Of a DNA stretch of 64,000 bases, positions 42,099-55,225 are shown one piece after another (position 1 is the stretch's first letter; the number at the start of each line of letters is the position of its first letter). Origin of the DNA: Calliphora vicina. Its lineage: Eukaryota > Arthropoda > Insecta > Diptera > Calliphoridae. The stretch lies in NCBI RefSeq assembly GCF_958450345.1, contig NC_088780.1:36479667-36543666 (forward strand), written 5' to 3'. The notes beneath the pieces were generated by a model. The model was not told the DNA's origin and did no database searches. It saw only the letters and a program-made list of their open reading frames with translations. The translations under genes were made by a program, and so were the position numbers.

Positions 42099-45052
42099 CA
42101 GAACTAGAACAGAACTAGAACAGAACTAGAACAGAACTAGAACAGAACTAGAACTAGAACAGAACTAGAACAGAACTAGAACAGAACTAGAACAGAACTA
42201 GAACAGAACTAGAACAGAACTAGAACAGAACTAGAACAGAACTAGAACAGAACTAGAACAGAACTAGAACAGAACTAGAACAGAACTAGAACAGAACTAG
42301 AACAGAACTAGAACAGAACTAGAACAGAACTAGAACAGAACTAGAACAGAACTAGAACAGAACTAGAACAGAACTAGAACAGAACTAGAACAGAACTAGA
42401 ACAGAACTAGAACAGAACTAGAACAGAACTAGAACAGAACTAGAACAGAACTAGAACAGAACTAGAACAGAACTAGAACAGAACTAGAACAGAACTAGAA
42501 CAGAACTAGAACAGAACTAGAACAGAACTAGAACAGAACAGAACTAGAACAGAACTAGAACAGAACTAGAACAGAACTAGAACAGAACTAGAACAGAACT
42601 AGAACAGAACTAGAACAGAACTAGAACAGAACTAGAACAGAACTAGAACAGAACTAGAACAGAACTAGAACAGAACTAGAACAGAACTAGAACAGAACTA
42701 GAACAGAACTAGAACAGAACTAGAACAGAACTAGAACAGAACTAGAACAGAACTAGAACAGAACTAGAACAGAACTAGAACAGAACTAGAACAGAACTAG
42801 AACAGAACTAGAACAGAACTAGAACAGAACTAGAACAGAACTAGAACAGAACTAGAACAGAACTAGAACAGAACTAGAACAGAACTAGAACAGAACTAGA
42901 ACAGAACTAGAACAGAACTAGAACAGAACTAGAACAGAACTAGAACAGAACTAGAACAGAACTAGAACAGAACTAGAACAGAACTAGAACAGAACTAGAA
43001 CAGAACTAGAACAGAACTAGAACAGAACTAGAACAGAACTAGAACAGAACTAGAACAGAACTAGAACAGAACTAGAACAGAACTAGAACAGAACTAGAAC
43101 AGAACTAGAACAGAACTAGAACAGAACTAGAACAGAACTAGAACAGAACTAGAACAGAACTAGAACAGAACTAGAACAGAACTAGAACAGAACTAGAACA
43201 GAACTAGAATAGAACAGAACTAGAACAGAACTAGAACAGAACTAGAACAGAACTAGAACAGAACTAGAACAGAACTAGAACAGAACTAGAACAGAACTAG
43301 AACAGAACTAGAACAGAACTAGAACAGAACTAGAACAGAACTAGAACAGAACTAGAACAGAACTAGAACAGAACTAGAACAGAACTAGAACAGAACTAGA
43401 ACAGAACTAGAACAGAACTAGAACAGAACTAGAACAGAACTAGAACAGAACTAGAACAGAACTAGAACAGAACTAGAACAGAACTAGAACAGAACTAGAA
43501 CAGAACTAGAACAGAACTAGAACAGAACTAGAACAGAACTAGAACAGAACTAGAACAGAACTAGAACAGAACTAGAACAGAACTAGAACAGAACTAGAAC
43601 AGAACTAGAACAGAACTAGAACAGAACTAGAACAGAACTAGAACAGAACTAGAACAGAACTAGAACAGAACTAGAACAGAACTAGAACAGAACTAGAACA
43701 GAACTAGAACAGAACTAGAACAGAACTAGAACAGAACTAGAACAGAACTAGAACAGAACTAGAACAGAACTAGAACAGAACTAGAACAGAACTAGAACAG
43801 AACTAGAACAGAACTAGAACAGAACTAGAACAGAACTAGAACAGAACTAGAACAGAACTAGAACAGAACTAGAACAGAACTAGAACAGAACTAGAACAGA
43901 ACTAGAACAGAACTAGAACAGAACTAGAACAGAACTAGAACAGAACTAGAACAGAACTAGAACAGAACTAGAACAGAACTAGAACAGAACTAGAACAGAA
44001 CTAGAACAGAACTAGAACAGAACTAGAACAGAACTAGAACAGAACTAGAACAGAACTAGAACAGAACTAGAACAGAACTAGAACAGAACTAGAACAGAAC
44101 TAGAACAGAACTAGAACAGAACTAGAACAGAACTAGAACAGAACTAGAACAGAACTAGAACAGAACTAGAACAGAACTAGAACAGAACTAGAACAGAACT
44201 AGAACAGAACTAGAACAGAACTAGAACAGAACTAGAACAGAACTAGAACAGAACTAGAACAGAACTAGAACAGAACTAGAACAGAACTAGAACAGAACTA
44301 GAACAGAACTAGAACAGAACTAGAACAGAACTAGAACAGAACTAGAACAGAACTAGAACAGAACTAGAACAGAACTAGAACAGAACTAGAACAGAACTAG
44401 AACAGAACTAGAACAGAACTAGAACAGAACAGAACTAGAACAGAACTAGAACAGAACTAGAACAGAACTAGAACAGAACTAGAACAGAACTAGAACAGAA
44501 CTAGAACAGAACTAGAACAGAACTAGAACAGAACTAGAACAGAACTAGAACAGAACTAGAACAGAACTAGAACAGAACTAGAACAGAACTAGAACAGAAC
44601 TAGAACAGAACTAGAACAGAACTAGAACAGAACTAGAACAGAACTAGAACAGAACTAGAACAGAACTAGAACAGAACTAGAACAGAACTAGAACAGAACT
44701 AGAACAGAACTAGAACAGAACTAGAACAGAACTAGAACAGAACTAGAACAGAACTAGAACAGAACTAGAACAGAACTAGAACAGAACTAGAACAGAACTA
44801 GAACAGAACTAGAACAGAACTAGAACAGAACTAGAACAGAACTAGAACAGAACTAGAACAGAACTAGAACAGAACTAGAACAGAACTAGAACAGAACTAG
44901 AACAGAACTAGAACAGAACTAGAACAGAACTAGAACAGAACTAGAACAGAACTAGAACAGAACTAGAACAGAACTAGAACAGAACTAGAACAGAACTAGA
45001 ACAGAACTAGAACAGAACTAGAACAGAACTAGAATAGAACTAGAACAGAACT
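42099..45052. repeat. Minisatellite, 11-bp unit GAACTAGAACA, about 268 copies
   Basis: 2,954 bp of GAACTAGAACA, itself GAACTA plus GAACA. It is extremely homogeneous: I saw only about five irregularities (extra or missing half-units near 42141, 42531, 43205 and 44425, and a C-to-T near 45034). Since 11 is not a multiple of 3 and TAG occurs in the unit on both strands, no frame stays open, so it is non-coding. Homogeneity implies recent amplification or ongoing conversion. The array length in an assembly may be inexact. Confidence 0.98.
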
Positions 45053-46825
45053 GCTATTGTATAAAGATTTGTATATTTCAATATTTTAGTAATTGCCAAA
45101 CAATTTGTATTTGCCGTTCTTTAATAATGACATTATATACATTGTTAAGAAATCTTGACAAACCAATCATCCGAATCTGTAAATACCCTCTATCAGTGTC
45201 AGGGCATACAAAATTAACTTAAATTGTAACATTCTTAAAATTTGATTTATTTCGTTAGAACACACAACTCAATTTGCCATTTGAATACCTAAGTAATAGT
45301 TAGTAAGTAAGACTCTTTTGTGGCAACAGCAAAATGGAATTAAATAATCAACGAAAACATCAATATTACGTGACCCAACAATATATTTTGGGTAAAGCAC
45401 GATATTAAACAAAAAAGGAAAACAGCAGGAAAATTAAAACAAGCAGGTGTTTAAATTGAAAAACAGCATGCAGCTACAGGTAAAATCAAAGCGCCAGAAA
45501 ATTATTTTATTATAAAAAATTAACACACATACAATATAATGATTTGCGTGATTAAACTGCCAACAAACCAGATAAATAAATGAACAGAAATTTAATTGAG
45601 ATGACAATTATTTATATATTGGGCATTTGAAAGCAGCTAAATAAAATTTTAGCTTATTTCAAGGCCATTTAATTTACTCGATAGCTCTCTAAACTTTTTC
45701 CTGGGGTCTATTTACAAATGTGACCTTTCAGCTTTAACTTTTATTTTAAAGGAATTTTTTTTATAAATTTCATCTTGTTTTTTATTTTAATATGTTTTTT
45801 AATATCACGGTTTACATTTTTTTCATGTTGTGCCCCTCATTCCAGTGATCATCAGTTTATTGTGTTGTCTCTTGTGTCTGTTTTTTACTACTCGTATCTT
45901 TATGAACCTTTCAATTTGTGGGGGAGTTTATTATTTGATGTACTTCTACATAATGGTTAATGTTCGTTAGGGAAAGGGTGTGGTTTTGGTGAGTACAATG
46001 TACATATTCATGTACAAACATATATTTGGGAAAAAATCAATATTTGATTTCAATAAAACATGTTCATTGTTTATTTACCACTACTGCCACTACGACAACA
46101 ATACCTCTTTATCTGTCTGGTTAAACAGTGACAGACAAAAATGAAAATAGATCTACATTTAGTATTTATAAAGAATTTATAACAAAAATCCCATCTAAAG
46201 TTGACATTTGAAAGCCTGACGTTTTTGCTGACTTTACCAATTGCAAGTTTGTAATATTACTTGACTTTCTCAGACATTTGTTCTAATATCAACTTGTAGT
46301 GCTTTATGTTTATAAATATTGCCAAAGACCTACCAGCCAACCACTCTTGGATCAAATGTATGAACAGATCCATGGGTATTTTACCCCTTGGATATTTTAC
46401 AATACTTTAACACTTCATATTCTTCCCCACTGTCTCTAATATAAGCGTGCATTCATCTACATCTCCCACTCAAAAACCTCGTTATTTGCTTATACTGCCA
46501 AAAGCCAAAGACACGTAACTGTCACTACATAAATAACAAATGGCAGCATTTCCGCTTATTGACATAAAAAGCATAAATACACCAAAAACATTGTGGAACC
46601 AAATAATGTCGAAGTAAACTCAATAAATGTAATAAATAACTTTAATCAACTAAAGACATACAAATAAACGCACATAATAAAAGGTGTTAGTTTTGACTTT
46701 GATGTCTTTTTTAACAAATATACGTTTATGGCTGTAGCTCTTTAAGGCATTTTATTAGAAGGGTTTAAAGTAACAAAAAGACACATATTTATGAAACGGA
46801 AGCTTGTTATATAAAAGGAAGTGTA
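45053..46825. other. AT-rich DNA, no gene recognised
   Basis: About 1.8 kb without repeat or coding signals. The hydrophobic 61-codon frame at 45775-45960 has no family resemblance. Confidence 0.5.
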
Positions 46826-48570
46826 ATATTATTTAATGTTCAATGTCACCCATATTCAAACTACAACTGAACTAGCTAGAACCTGAACTACAACCTGAAC
46901 TGCAACCTGAAATAAATCTTGAATTAGAGCCAGAAAAATAACCTAACGCAGAAACTGAACTATAACTTCAACTTAAAGTAGTTTAGGTTTTTTCGAATGA
47001 AATATTAAAATAAAATATAAAAAATCAAATAACTCAAATTTAAAATATTTTTCAACACCTAAGCAGTTAAGATAAAAGGATGAAATTTTGGCATGTGGTA
47101 TTCAATATTTGGATCTTTAACCCACTATATTTTAAAAAAAAAATATTCGAAATCTAAAAGGATATTCAAGGATAAAAATTTGAAAGGACATTTTTGACAT
47201 CTTGATCATTTGCCACCAAATTTGACATAGTAGGATGATCAGAAGTATTTTAAAACATTTTTTTTAAAAATGTACTCCTCTGAAAATTTTAAGTCCTTTT
47301 AAAAGGATACAGGATCACGAAATGAAAAACTGAAAACCCAGTTTTTCTCCATTTAATTTATTGTTTCAGACGTATATCATCCGGTTCTTGTCTAATATTG
47401 AGTGTCGTACGGTGTTATTTAATGTTCAATGTCACCCATATTAAAACTACAACTGAACTAGCTAGAATCTGAACTACAACCTAAAATAAATCTGGAATTA
47501 GAGCCAGAAAGATAACCTAAAGCAGAAACTGAACTATAACTTCAACTTAAAGTAGTTTAGGTTCTACTTGAAGTTTTAGTTTTATAACCTGAACTACAAC
47601 CTGAAAGAGAGCTTCGACTGTAACCTGAGCTTGAGCTTGAACAAAAACCTCAACTATCACCTCAACCAAAATCAGAACCAGAACCTAAAAGAGAACCTCA
47701 TCCAGAGCCTAATTCAGAACCTGAAGTTGAACCTGCACTAGAACCTGAACTAGCACCTAAAATAGAAACTCAAATGGAAAACTGAACTAGAATTCATAAT
47801 AAGAATCTGAACCGCAAAATAAAAATGGAAAAAAAAACATGCACATTTACATGCGAACAAAGATAGAGCCTTCACCAAATTATACTTTGAAATAAAAATT
47901 TTAAATATTTTTTGGTAAACAAATATTTTTTTTTAATTTTCAATTCAAAATGTTTTTAAATTTTTTTTTGGAATTTTTTAAGTGACAAAAAATTTTATTT
48001 CAAAATTAATTTTTTTTAAATTTTTTTTATTGTTTTAGTGACAATTTTATGCCAAACATTTTTTTTCAAAATTTATTTTTTAATATTATTCCATTTTTTT
48101 AAACTAAATTTCTATAATTTCTTGTTATAACCGCTATCGTCGAACAAAAATTCAGGTCTTAACGTTTTTAAAGCTTCACTAGTTATAACAATATGAATTT
48201 GTTTGAAGCGATCGTTTACCTTTGAAATTTTTACAAAATTATCAAAATTTGCTTTGAAAAATGGAATGAACTAGAACTCTGAATAAGAACCTGAACTAGA
48301 ACTCTGGCGTATAATACTGAAATAGAACCGGAACAAGAAATCTAAGCTAGAACTTTGAACTAAACTCTGAGCTAAACTCTGAACTAAACTCTGAACAAGA
48401 ACTAGAACCAGATCCAGATCCTGAACTTGAAATTTAAATTATAACCTGAACTAGAACTCTGAGATAGAGTTCTGGGATAGAACTCTGAACTAGATTCTGA
48501 ACTATTACTCTGAGCTAAAATGCTAAACTAGAACTATGAACTACAACTCTACGCTAGAATTCTGAAATAA
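46826..48570. repeat. Degenerate GAAC-rich repeats with a 580-bp direct duplication
   Basis: Imperfect GAACTAGAACCT-like hexamer repeats occur at 46861-46985, 47443-47830 and 48265-48570. The 150-bp segment starting TTATTTAATGTTCAATGTCA occurs at 46831 and again at 47415 with few changes. Between the fields lies a decayed DINE-like head (CCTTCACCAAATTATACTTT, about 47870). The hexamers share their core with the 11-bp minisatellite to the left and are likely the diverged form of the same repeat. Non-coding. Confidence 0.75.
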
Positions 48571-48984
48571 GTCTGGCATTTCTAAACAGCTGGTCCGTTC
48601 GGGACAAAATTTGACATGAGCGTAGCCAAGGAGTTAAAGTTATAAAAATGGGCCCTACAAATGTTCCAGCGGCGGCGCTATGAGGACTCAAAATAGGTTT
48701 TTAGACTCAAATCTTTGTTAGTTAGACAACTAAATTACCAATAGAAAAGAGTTCAGAGAAATATCGATTATTTATCCAAAAATAAATGATTTTTAATTTT
48801 AAAATTCCAAAAATAGTAGATGATTTGTTGTTTTTCGAGCGAAAAATTGAATTAACTCTTTTTTTATTAAAAAAAAATCTTTAGGAACATATAACTATTT
48901 TTGGTTTTTCCATAGGTATCTTTACGGAGAATATTTTGGTGTAAAAAACATGTCCTACTTTTCGAATATGTCGTTTCTACGCCC
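48571..48984. other. Unassigned stretch
   Basis: No recognised coding content. A short GC-richer segment (CCAGCGGCGGCGCTATGAGG, 48670) stands out but matches nothing known to me. Confidence 0.4.
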
Positions 48985-49322
48985 CACAGAGGTATTTTTG
49001 TGTCAAAAACCCTATTTTTCGACCACTCAATTTCAAAAATCAAATGATACAGTTTTGTAGAGAAACGTTCAAAGATGAAATGAGCATTTGTAATTTTTAG
49101 AAAAATTGTATTTTATTTTTAAAAAATTTAAGTAAAGTCCATGCAAGGGTGTTAAGCAAAAATTTTACTTATATTTTCACGCAAATCAGTGGTTTATATC
49201 TGCATAATTTTCCTCATAATACAATATACCTTTAACATATTTGAAAAATATAACATTTCTCCATAAATACAATAAAAAAATTATGGGGATATCATAAACC
49301 GTTAAGAAGATATGGCCACATA

Positions 49323-50397
49323 CAGGTGACAAAAGTAGACTTCCGATGTTTTTTGGCTGTAATTAAAAAAAATTAAAAACTTTGATTCTTCTTGTGGATT
49401 ATCTTTATTTGGTCTTTTAATTTTTTTTACATCCGCCGCCACAATTGATTGTCATTTGAGCCCTTTTTATGGCATTTTCCATCACTCTGGCCAAAACTTC
49501 CGGCGATAGGTCCTCACATTCTTGACGGATATTGTCTTTAAGAGCTGCAAGAGTCTGAGGCTTGTTGACATAAACCCGCGACTTCAAAAAGCCCCACAAA
49601 ATGAAGTATGGAGCGGTCAAATCAGGCGATCTTGCTGGCCAGTGCAAATTGCCAAAACGGGAGATAAGCGCCTGGGAAATGTGTGTGCCGTTGCACCGTC
49701 CTGTTGGAACCACATGTTACACGCGGATTTTCAGTGCCCCAGAAGCGTAAATTTTGCTTATTTACGTACCCGCTAAGATGGAAATGGGCCTCATCACTCA
49801 TGATTATTTTTGATGAAAAATCATCTTCCTCTTGGTGGTGAATTAGGATGGCTTCAGCGTATGTTAGACACGATTGGCGGAAACACGGTGCATCAGCTAA
49901 CAGCTGATGCACCGTCTGGACTTTTTACGGAAACATCTTGAAATCTTGTACCAAAATTCGCTGTAAAGACCGTCGACTGATACCCATTTGCGTGGCACGT
50001 CATCTGGTCGATGTCGATGGCGCTTCCATGACATCCTCGGCTACAGCAGCAATATTCTCTGCAGAACGGCTACTCCGGGGTCTGCCACGCCTGGCAGCAT
50101 CTCATGTTGTGCCAGTCTCTTCGAGGGGAGCGGTTAAACGTCGCAGTGTTTCACCAGTAGGCGTTGGACGGCCAGGAAATCTGCGACGAAATTCACGTTG
50201 TGCCAAAGTCACCGACCGATTATTGGTCAAATAAATAGTCAGCAATATTCCGCGTTCTGGAGCAGTGTAGTGTAACATTGTTTATTAACGTGTATTTCGC
50301 ATGTGTTTAATACACAAATGTCAAAACAGAACTGACATTAGGGGCCAATCGCAAAATTTATATCATTTTCTGATAGGAGTATTACTTTTGCGCCATA
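49323..50397 (-). mobile_element. Tc1/mariner-superfamily transposon in copy B
   Basis: TA at 49321-49322 and 50398-50399; inverted ends CAGGTGACAAAAGTA and TATGGCGCAAAAGTA. Copy A has the uninterrupted target (CTATAAGTC near 25579), confirming TA-targeted insertion. The base composition is visibly richer in G and C than its surroundings, which suggests a later arrival. Confidence 0.85.
49420..50280 (-). pseudogene. Tc1/mariner-superfamily DDE transposase, broken
   Basis: Read downward from an ATG at 50280: MLHYTAPERGILLTIYLTNN then RSVTLAQREFRRRFPGRPTP and TGETLRRL, an N-terminal HTH; RGRPRSSRSAENIAAV (AT-hook/linker type); and MGISRRSLQRILVQDF, the second HTH. The catalytic part has IIMSDEAHFHLSGYVNKQN (first Asp, about 49810-49750), NMWFQQDGATAH (second Asp, about 49715-49680), and RSPDLTAPYFILWGFLKSRV, where the last catalytic acidic residue is Tyr. 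About 60 residues are deleted between ENPRV and NMWF, a 2-bp gain in an AC run shifts the frame after GATAH, and at least two stops lie in the N-terminal half. It ends with a Lys/Asn tail near 49417. The + strand frames at 49522-49776 and 49938-50234 are shadows. Confidence 0.85.
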
Positions 50398-50878
50398 TAT
50401 AAGCCCTTAAAAATTATTATTTTTTTTTTGATTTTCCATGGAAAAAATTAAATGTAGCCCCACTTTCCCCCAAGCTATTGTTTTAATAAAATGAAAGGTG
50501 GGAGTGTCTTGCTTCGATTAAAAAAAATAAGTTCCCGGAAGTTTTGATGCAAACGGAACAGGATGAAAACTTAAAATTTTTTGTCGAATAATAAACGAAA
50601 TATCAAAAAAATTCTTATCTATGTATGGGTTTAGTGGGCAGTGGGCATGACCGATTTTATTGAAACTCGGCATGCGTTCTTTGTATGTACCAAATTTCTA
50701 GACATTTGCTTGGATATAAACAATTTTATGCGAAAAAATCGATTTGGATTGTATGGGCAGTGGGCGTTGGGCATTGGGCGTGGTCGATTTTGATAAAATT
50801 TAATTCCTTTCTTAATTTAGTCCATATAATTCTCGGTGCCAAATTTCAATGCTCTACGACCACTTCTTATAATTTTTG

Positions 50879-52239
50879 CACTAAAATGTGCTCCCTTCAG
50901 AATTTGGCCTATTTTTTTTATCAAAATTTAATTTTTGAGCCACATATTCTAAAATCCCAAACGGAAAGCAGCTTTGGAAACCTTGATGTGTTCCCTATTT
51001 ACCCCCAAAGTATTCTCCTAGTCCCGAAGGAAATGTGAAATCCATGGGAAAAATTGATTAGTATTTATTGGCATTTTTTAGATGAGTGCCTTGAGACATG
51101 CTTAAGTATTAGAGTGTTAAATAGAAATGTCCAAATAATTCTAAAGACTATGCATTTGCAGAATACGTATGAGCAAAATCGGAAGACCCAAGGTCAATTT
51201 ATTTATTTCTAACATCTGATGAAATTCAATATATAGAAAATTAAAGCACATATAAAGCAAGTCTATCCTAAATTTATTAAATTCATATTCTTTTACATTC
51301 TTAATTGGGGTAAATAAATTAATTTTTTTTTATTACTAAATTGCACTTTATCCTTTTGCCTTATTTGCATATGAGCCGGAAAGTGTTGCATGTGTTTGCC
51401 TTGGCTAGAAAACCCCAAACAAATGTATTCGTATTCTTATGCATTTATGTAGTTTAATTAAGGGGAAATCTACAATTTTTGTAAGCATAACCAAAAACAG
51501 CAACAAAATAATTTATAAGTCAAAGGCTAAATAAATCTTTTTTTGTTTCATATGTATGTGTTTTCAACAGGAAAATAATATTTTTGTTCATATTTTTGTT
51601 TGTATTTTAAATTGTCTACTACTACTTTCCGTATATGAAAACGTATGAGTGTTAGGATTTTGGGGAAACAAATATAGTAAAGGAAAAACAATTAAATATT
51701 AAAAACAGAGAACAGTAAAGATAAAACTAATATTTGATTATAAATCTCATAAAATTATTAAATTAAATTTTTGATTGCTTTGAAAATGAATCAGTGAGAA
51801 AAATAATTTTATTATTTAATAATTTATTATGTTAGGAAATGTGATCAATTTTAAATTAGCTATAGCGTTATGTAAAGTGTGAGATTTTTTTGCAAACTTA
51901 AATTCAACAATACTTTTCAGTGTTGTTCTAAATCAATTTGAATTTGCTTATAAATTATTCTACATCAACCAATTACATTGAACAATCAAACACTTTGGAC
52001 ACAATTACACAACTTGGCAATTCATGCAGTCATTTAACATCAGTACAGCTACTACAGCTTAAATTACAATGAAAAATGATGCTTCACCCGCGAAACTCTA
52101 TAAACATCAATTCTATTGACACCAAAGTGGAATGAAAGTGCATCATCGTAAATTGTAAAAGTCAAGGACATTTAGCTCTTCTTTTCTATTTTTTTGTGCG
52201 AAAAAGGTCAGTAAATACAGACATTGCAATGGAGACCCC
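50879..52239. other. AT-rich DNA, no gene recognised
   Basis: About 1.36 kb; nothing recognised. The 117-codon frame 50685-51038 starts within the CAC-ended element and is not supported as a gene. Confidence 0.45.
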
Positions 52240-52295
52240 TAGACGTATAAGTGTTTTTTTTTTTGTTTTTTCATTAAATAACACTTATACGTCTA
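52240..52295. repeat. 16-bp perfect hairpin
   Basis: TAGACGTATAAGTGTT (52240-52255) and its exact complement (52280-52295) enclose a T-rich loop of 24 bases. It may be a remnant of a small TIR element; no target duplication is visible. Confidence 0.7.
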
Positions 52296-52639
52296 AGTGG
52301 CTACTTTAAATAAAATGCACACAATTACATTCAAAAATTTATATGACGTTTTTGTTTTTAGATTTTGCTTACATTACCCTTTTTAATATTAGAGCTGGCA
52401 GGATAATAATATGGTATTGAAATAAAATAAAAATACATTTTGTCTTAAAAGTCTTATCTAAGGGAGTTATTATCCCTTATGACTGAATGTCTGCGTAATT
52501 TCCATTTTATTTATAGACATTATTTTTTATAATCTCAAGATTGAATTGGATGAGTAAATATAATGTATTTGTCAAATACGCGCATTTATTATTCAAATCA
52601 GTTCTAAGAAATGACTCATCAGGTTTTGACTTCATCATG

Positions 52640-54394
52640 CCATTTTTTATTTTACTTGATTTTCAAATAAAAAATCGATTTTTGATTGAAAATATAAGTG
52701 ATCACTGATGATCTTTTTTGTATTTCATCTATATATAATGTAATTCCATCTTATTTCCACCCAGGTTGGATTTTGATCATCTCTAATTTTAAATTTAAAG
52801 AAGTGTGAGTGATCACAGATGATCGACATTTTTCTTTTCGGACCATTTTTTATCGAATTATAACCATTTTTAATTTTTACTTGATTTTCATATAAAAATT
52901 AGATTTTTTTGTTGAAAATTAAGTGATCACAGATAATCGTCCTCTTTCATTTGGACCACTATTTGCAAACTTAGGGCCAATTTTATGCTTGACTTAATTT
53001 TCACATAAAAAATTAATTTTTGGTTGGAAATATAGGTGAACCATTATTTATCGACTTATACCCATTTTTATATTTTACTTGATTTTGATACAAAAAATAG
53101 ATTTTTGGTTAAAAATATAAGTAATCACTAATGATCTTCATTTTTCCATTTGGACCGTTATTTATCGACTTTAGCTACTTTTATGTTTTACTTGTTTTCC
53201 ATAAAAAATTGATTTTTGGTTGAAAATTAAGTGATCACAGAGGATCCTCGTTTTTAATTTGGACCAATATTTACAAACTTAGGGCCAATTTTATGCTTGA
53301 CTTAATTTTCATATAAAAAATCGATTTTTGTTTGGAAATATAGTTGATCACAGATGCTCGTCCTTTTTTCATTTGGACCATTATTTAACGACTTATAGCT
53401 ACTTTTGTTTTACTTGATTTCCATACAAAAAACCGATTTTTGAATAAAAATATAAGTGATAACAGATGATCGTCATTTTTCTTTTTGGATCATTATTTAT
53501 CGAATTATAACCATTTTTAATTTTTACTTGATTTTCATATAAAAATTAGATTTTGTATTGAAAATGTAGTGATCACAGATGATCGTCGTTTTTCATTTGG
53601 ACCAATATTTACAAACTTAGGGCCAATTTTATGCTTGACTTAATTTTCATATAAAAAATCGATTTTTGGTTGGAAATATAGTTGATCACAGATGATCGTC
53701 CTTTTTTCATTTGGACCATTATTTATCGACTTATAGCTACTTTTATGTTTTACTTGATTTCCGTACAAAAATCCGATTTTTCCTTTTTCCTTTTGAAGCC
53801 ACTTTTATGTTTGACTTGATTTTCATATTTGCTTGAAAATATAAGTGATCGTCCTATTTCCATTAAGTGATCAAATATGATCATCTTTTTTTATCGAATT
53901 ATAGCAATTTTCATTTTTGACTTGATTTTCAAATATATCGATTTTTGGTTGAAAATTAAAGTGATCACAGATGATCATCGTTTTTCAATTTGGACCACTA
54001 TTTACCGATTAATAGCCATTTTTATATTTCACTTCATTTTCAAATAAAAAACAAATTTTTGGTTGTATATATAAGTGATCACAGATGATCGTCCTCTTTC
54101 CATTTCGTCTTTTATTCACCCAGTTATAGCCACTTTTATGCTTTACTTGATTTTCATACAAAAAATCGATTTTTGTTTGAAAATATAAGTGATCACAGAT
54201 GATCGTCCTTTTTCCGTATGGACCATTATTTACCAAATTATACCCACATTTATGTTTTACTTGATTTTCTTATAAACAAATTTGGTTGAAAAAGTAAATG
54301 ATAACAGATGACAGATTTTTGGTTGAAATCATAAGTGATCTTAGAGGATCGTTCTATTTACTTTCTCCCACTATTTACTTGATTTTCATATAAA
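52640..54394. repeat. Satellite-like array, about 113-bp unit
   Basis: About 15 imperfect units with the order ACTTGATTTTCATATAAAAA, TCGATTTTTGGTTGAAAATA, TAAGTGATCACAGATGATCG, TCCTTTTTCATTTGGACCA, then TTATTTATCGACTTATAGCC. GATCACAGATGATC-like cores occur about every 112-114 bp (52810, 52923, 53231, 53344, 53569, 53682 and so on). Units differ by substitutions and indels, so the array is older and less homogenised than the 11-bp minisatellite. The 75-codon frame at 54009-54236 spans two units and is not a gene. Confidence 0.9.
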
Positions 54395-55225
54395 ACAAGT
54401 AAGAAAGTATGGTCGGTCAAGCGCGACCATATAATACCCTACAATAAGTAAATGAGCAAAATCATTTTTCTTTTAAATTTCAATAATTTATTTTCGTGAA
54501 TGATTTTCGGAAGAGAGATGGGAGCTATGAATAATTATGGACCGATTACCATGATATTACATCATGTTATAATCGCCATGAAATTTGGTTGTGCTATTTA
54601 TGTCTATATCGAAGTTCCTTATGTTGATTTTTATGTGTATACCAACATTTTTAAGAGATTTAAGCTCGTTAAAGATATTTTCGGAAGTGGGCCTTATATG
54701 GGAGCTATGACTAATTATAAACCGATCGTCATGGAATTTAGTTGTGTTATTTATGTCTATAAGTAAGTTATTTATGTTGAATTTTATGTGTATACCAATA
54801 TTATTAAGAGATTTATGCACGTTAAAGTGATTTTCGGAAGCTGGTCTTATATGGGAGCTATGACTAGTTATGGACCGATCATAATAAAATTTGGTGACAT
54901 GAATTTCGTATATATAAAACTTATTTGGAGCAAAACTTGTGTTAATACCTATATAAATTAAACATTTATAAATGATAAAGTTCAATTTCGGGAGGACATT
55001 TGTATGGTGCTAGATGAAATAATGGATCGCTTTCTGCCAGTTTCAACAGGCTCCGTTTTTGGGCCAAAAAAATTATATGTACCATATTTTATAGAAATAT
55101 CTTCAAAATTGCGACCTGTACTCTGCACACAAGCCAGATGCACGGACATCGTTTAATCGACTTAGAAAGTGATTCTGAGTCGATCAGTATACTTTACGGT
55201 GGGTGCTAATATTTATGGTCATTAC

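Larger units (their letters stand above)
48985..50878. mobile_element. CAC-ended element, copy B, split by a transposon
   Basis: It starts CACAGAGGTATTTTTGTGTC and matches copy A (25237-26054) as far as 49320, then again from 50398 to about 50878. It is interrupted by the 1,075-bp transposon described next. Its own 5-bp target duplication is not found, so its ends may be altered. Diagnostic lines are AAATGTAGCCCCACTTTCCC and GTATGGGCAGTGGGCGTTGG. Confidence 0.75.

Noticed and set aside
42099..45052. CRISPR-like array
   Set aside because: Uniform 11-bp head-to-tail units with no spacers; a eukaryotic minisatellite.
49938..50234. 98-codon Arg-rich frame on the plus strand
   Set aside because: It is the antisense of the N-terminal part of the Tc1/mariner-superfamily transposase, whose HTH and linker motifs are on the minus strand.
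52640..54394. Regularly spaced repeats as a CRISPR or tRNA cluster
   Set aside because: Whole 113-bp units are homologous, so there are no unique spacers, and no cloverleaf-forming sequence is visible.
54557..54985. 142-codon open frame on the minus strand
   Set aside because: It runs through a dispersed repeat whose TATGGGAGCTATGAC block occurs several times; the translation is itself repetitive and the same blocks at 3.3 kb are not open. It is a by-product of the repeat.
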